Translations under genes and position numbers: made by a program
Assembly: GCA_029858545.1 (NCBI GenBank)
Contig: JAOUFA010000233.1
Coordinates: 1 to 6,081, forward strand
DNA: 6,081 nt
Direction: 5' to 3'
Source: Betaproteobacteria bacterium
Lineage (GTDB): Bacteria; Pseudomonadota; Gammaproteobacteria; Burkholderiales; SG8-39
Part shown: in pieces, positions 5,913 through 6,081 of the stretch
How the letters are laid out: each line of letters starts with the position of its first letter
Position numbering within the stretch: position 1 is the stretch's first letter
Notes under the pieces: generated by a model
What the model saw: the letters and a program-made list of their open reading frames with translations, nothing else
Databases searched by the model: none
What the model was told of the DNA's origin: nothing

Positions 5913-6081
5913 ATGCAGCAGAGCCGCATTCGCAATTTCTCGATCATCGCCCATATCGATCACGGCAAGTCGACGCTTGCCGATCGTTTCATCGAACTGT
6001 GCGGCGGGTTGTCGGAGCGCGAGATGGGCCAGCAGGTGCTCGACTCGATGGACCTTGAACGCGAACGCGGAATTACCATCA
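5913..6081 (+). CDS. lepA: Elongation factor 4 (LepA), 5' part (truncated by window edge)
   Basis: The first 56 codons of LepA, a ribosome-associated translational GTPase (EF4) of about 600 residues in full. The N-terminus IRNFSIIAHIDHGKSTLADR is diagnostic: it holds the G1/P-loop A13HIDHGKST21. The stretch CGGLSEREMGQQVLDSMDLE, then RERGITI, leads into the switch I/G2 region, almost as in E. coli LepA. ATG 5913 is the only start that gives the normal short leader (MQQS before RIRNF). No Shine-Dalgarno is visible upstream, because the terminator's T-tract occupies that position. lepA downstream of the rpoE-mucD block is an arrangement I recall from Betaproteobacteria; lepB commonly follows lepA but lies outside this window. 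Confidence 0.95.
   Translation, partial: MQQSRIRNFSIIAHIDHGKSTLADRFIELCGGLSEREMGQQVLDSMDLERERGITI

Noticed and set aside
1..6081. A new defence, mobile or biosynthetic system
   Set aside because: Every plus-strand gene is a recognisable housekeeping or envelope-stress gene in a familiar order; no integrase, transposase, repeats or foreign-looking composition was seen.

Overview
The window is a compact, GC-rich, entirely plus-strand stretch of a proteobacterial chromosome. The gene order acpP, fabF, ygfX-like, rpoE, rseA/mucA, rseB/mucB, mucD, small glutaredoxin-like gene, lepA is one I associate with Betaproteobacteria, and the protein sequences fit that class. I cannot name a genus from sequence alone. 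No mobile element, CRISPR array, tRNA or rRNA is visible, and nothing suggests recent horizontal transfer.

Left part (1-1465): the 3' end of acpP (acyl carrier protein, with its phosphopantetheine serine) followed by a complete fabF (beta-ketoacyl-ACP synthase II). These are the carrier and an elongating enzyme of type II fatty acid synthesis. The fabF stop overlaps the TTG start of a small two-helix membrane protein that resembles YgfX/CptA.

Middle part (1915-5598): the envelope-stress module. A 125-bp gap holds a good candidate sigma-E type promoter. It is followed by rpoE (ECF sigma factor), rseA (membrane anti-sigma factor), rseB (periplasmic regulator that binds RseA) and mucD (periplasmic DegP/HtrA-family serine protease). 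Spacings are 4 bp, a 4-bp overlap and 34 bp, so this is almost certainly one operon. The likely logic is as follows: RseA and RseB hold RpoE inactive, envelope damage triggers RseA proteolysis, and freed RpoE raises transcription of its own operon, including the quality-control protease MucD.

Right part (5599-6081): a small CxxC glutaredoxin-like protein 6 bp after mucD, then a strong intrinsic terminator that closes the operon. The start of lepA (elongation factor 4) follows only a few bases after the terminator's T-tract, and lepA runs off the window.

I found no undescribed system here. The points worth a second look are regulatory: the candidate autoregulatory promoter and its structured leader, the fabF/ygfX coupling that physically joins lipid synthesis to the stress operon, the fabF start choice, and the terminator pressed against a lepA start with no visible Shine-Dalgarno. 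There is no gene-free stretch over 300 bases; the largest gap is 1915-2039.
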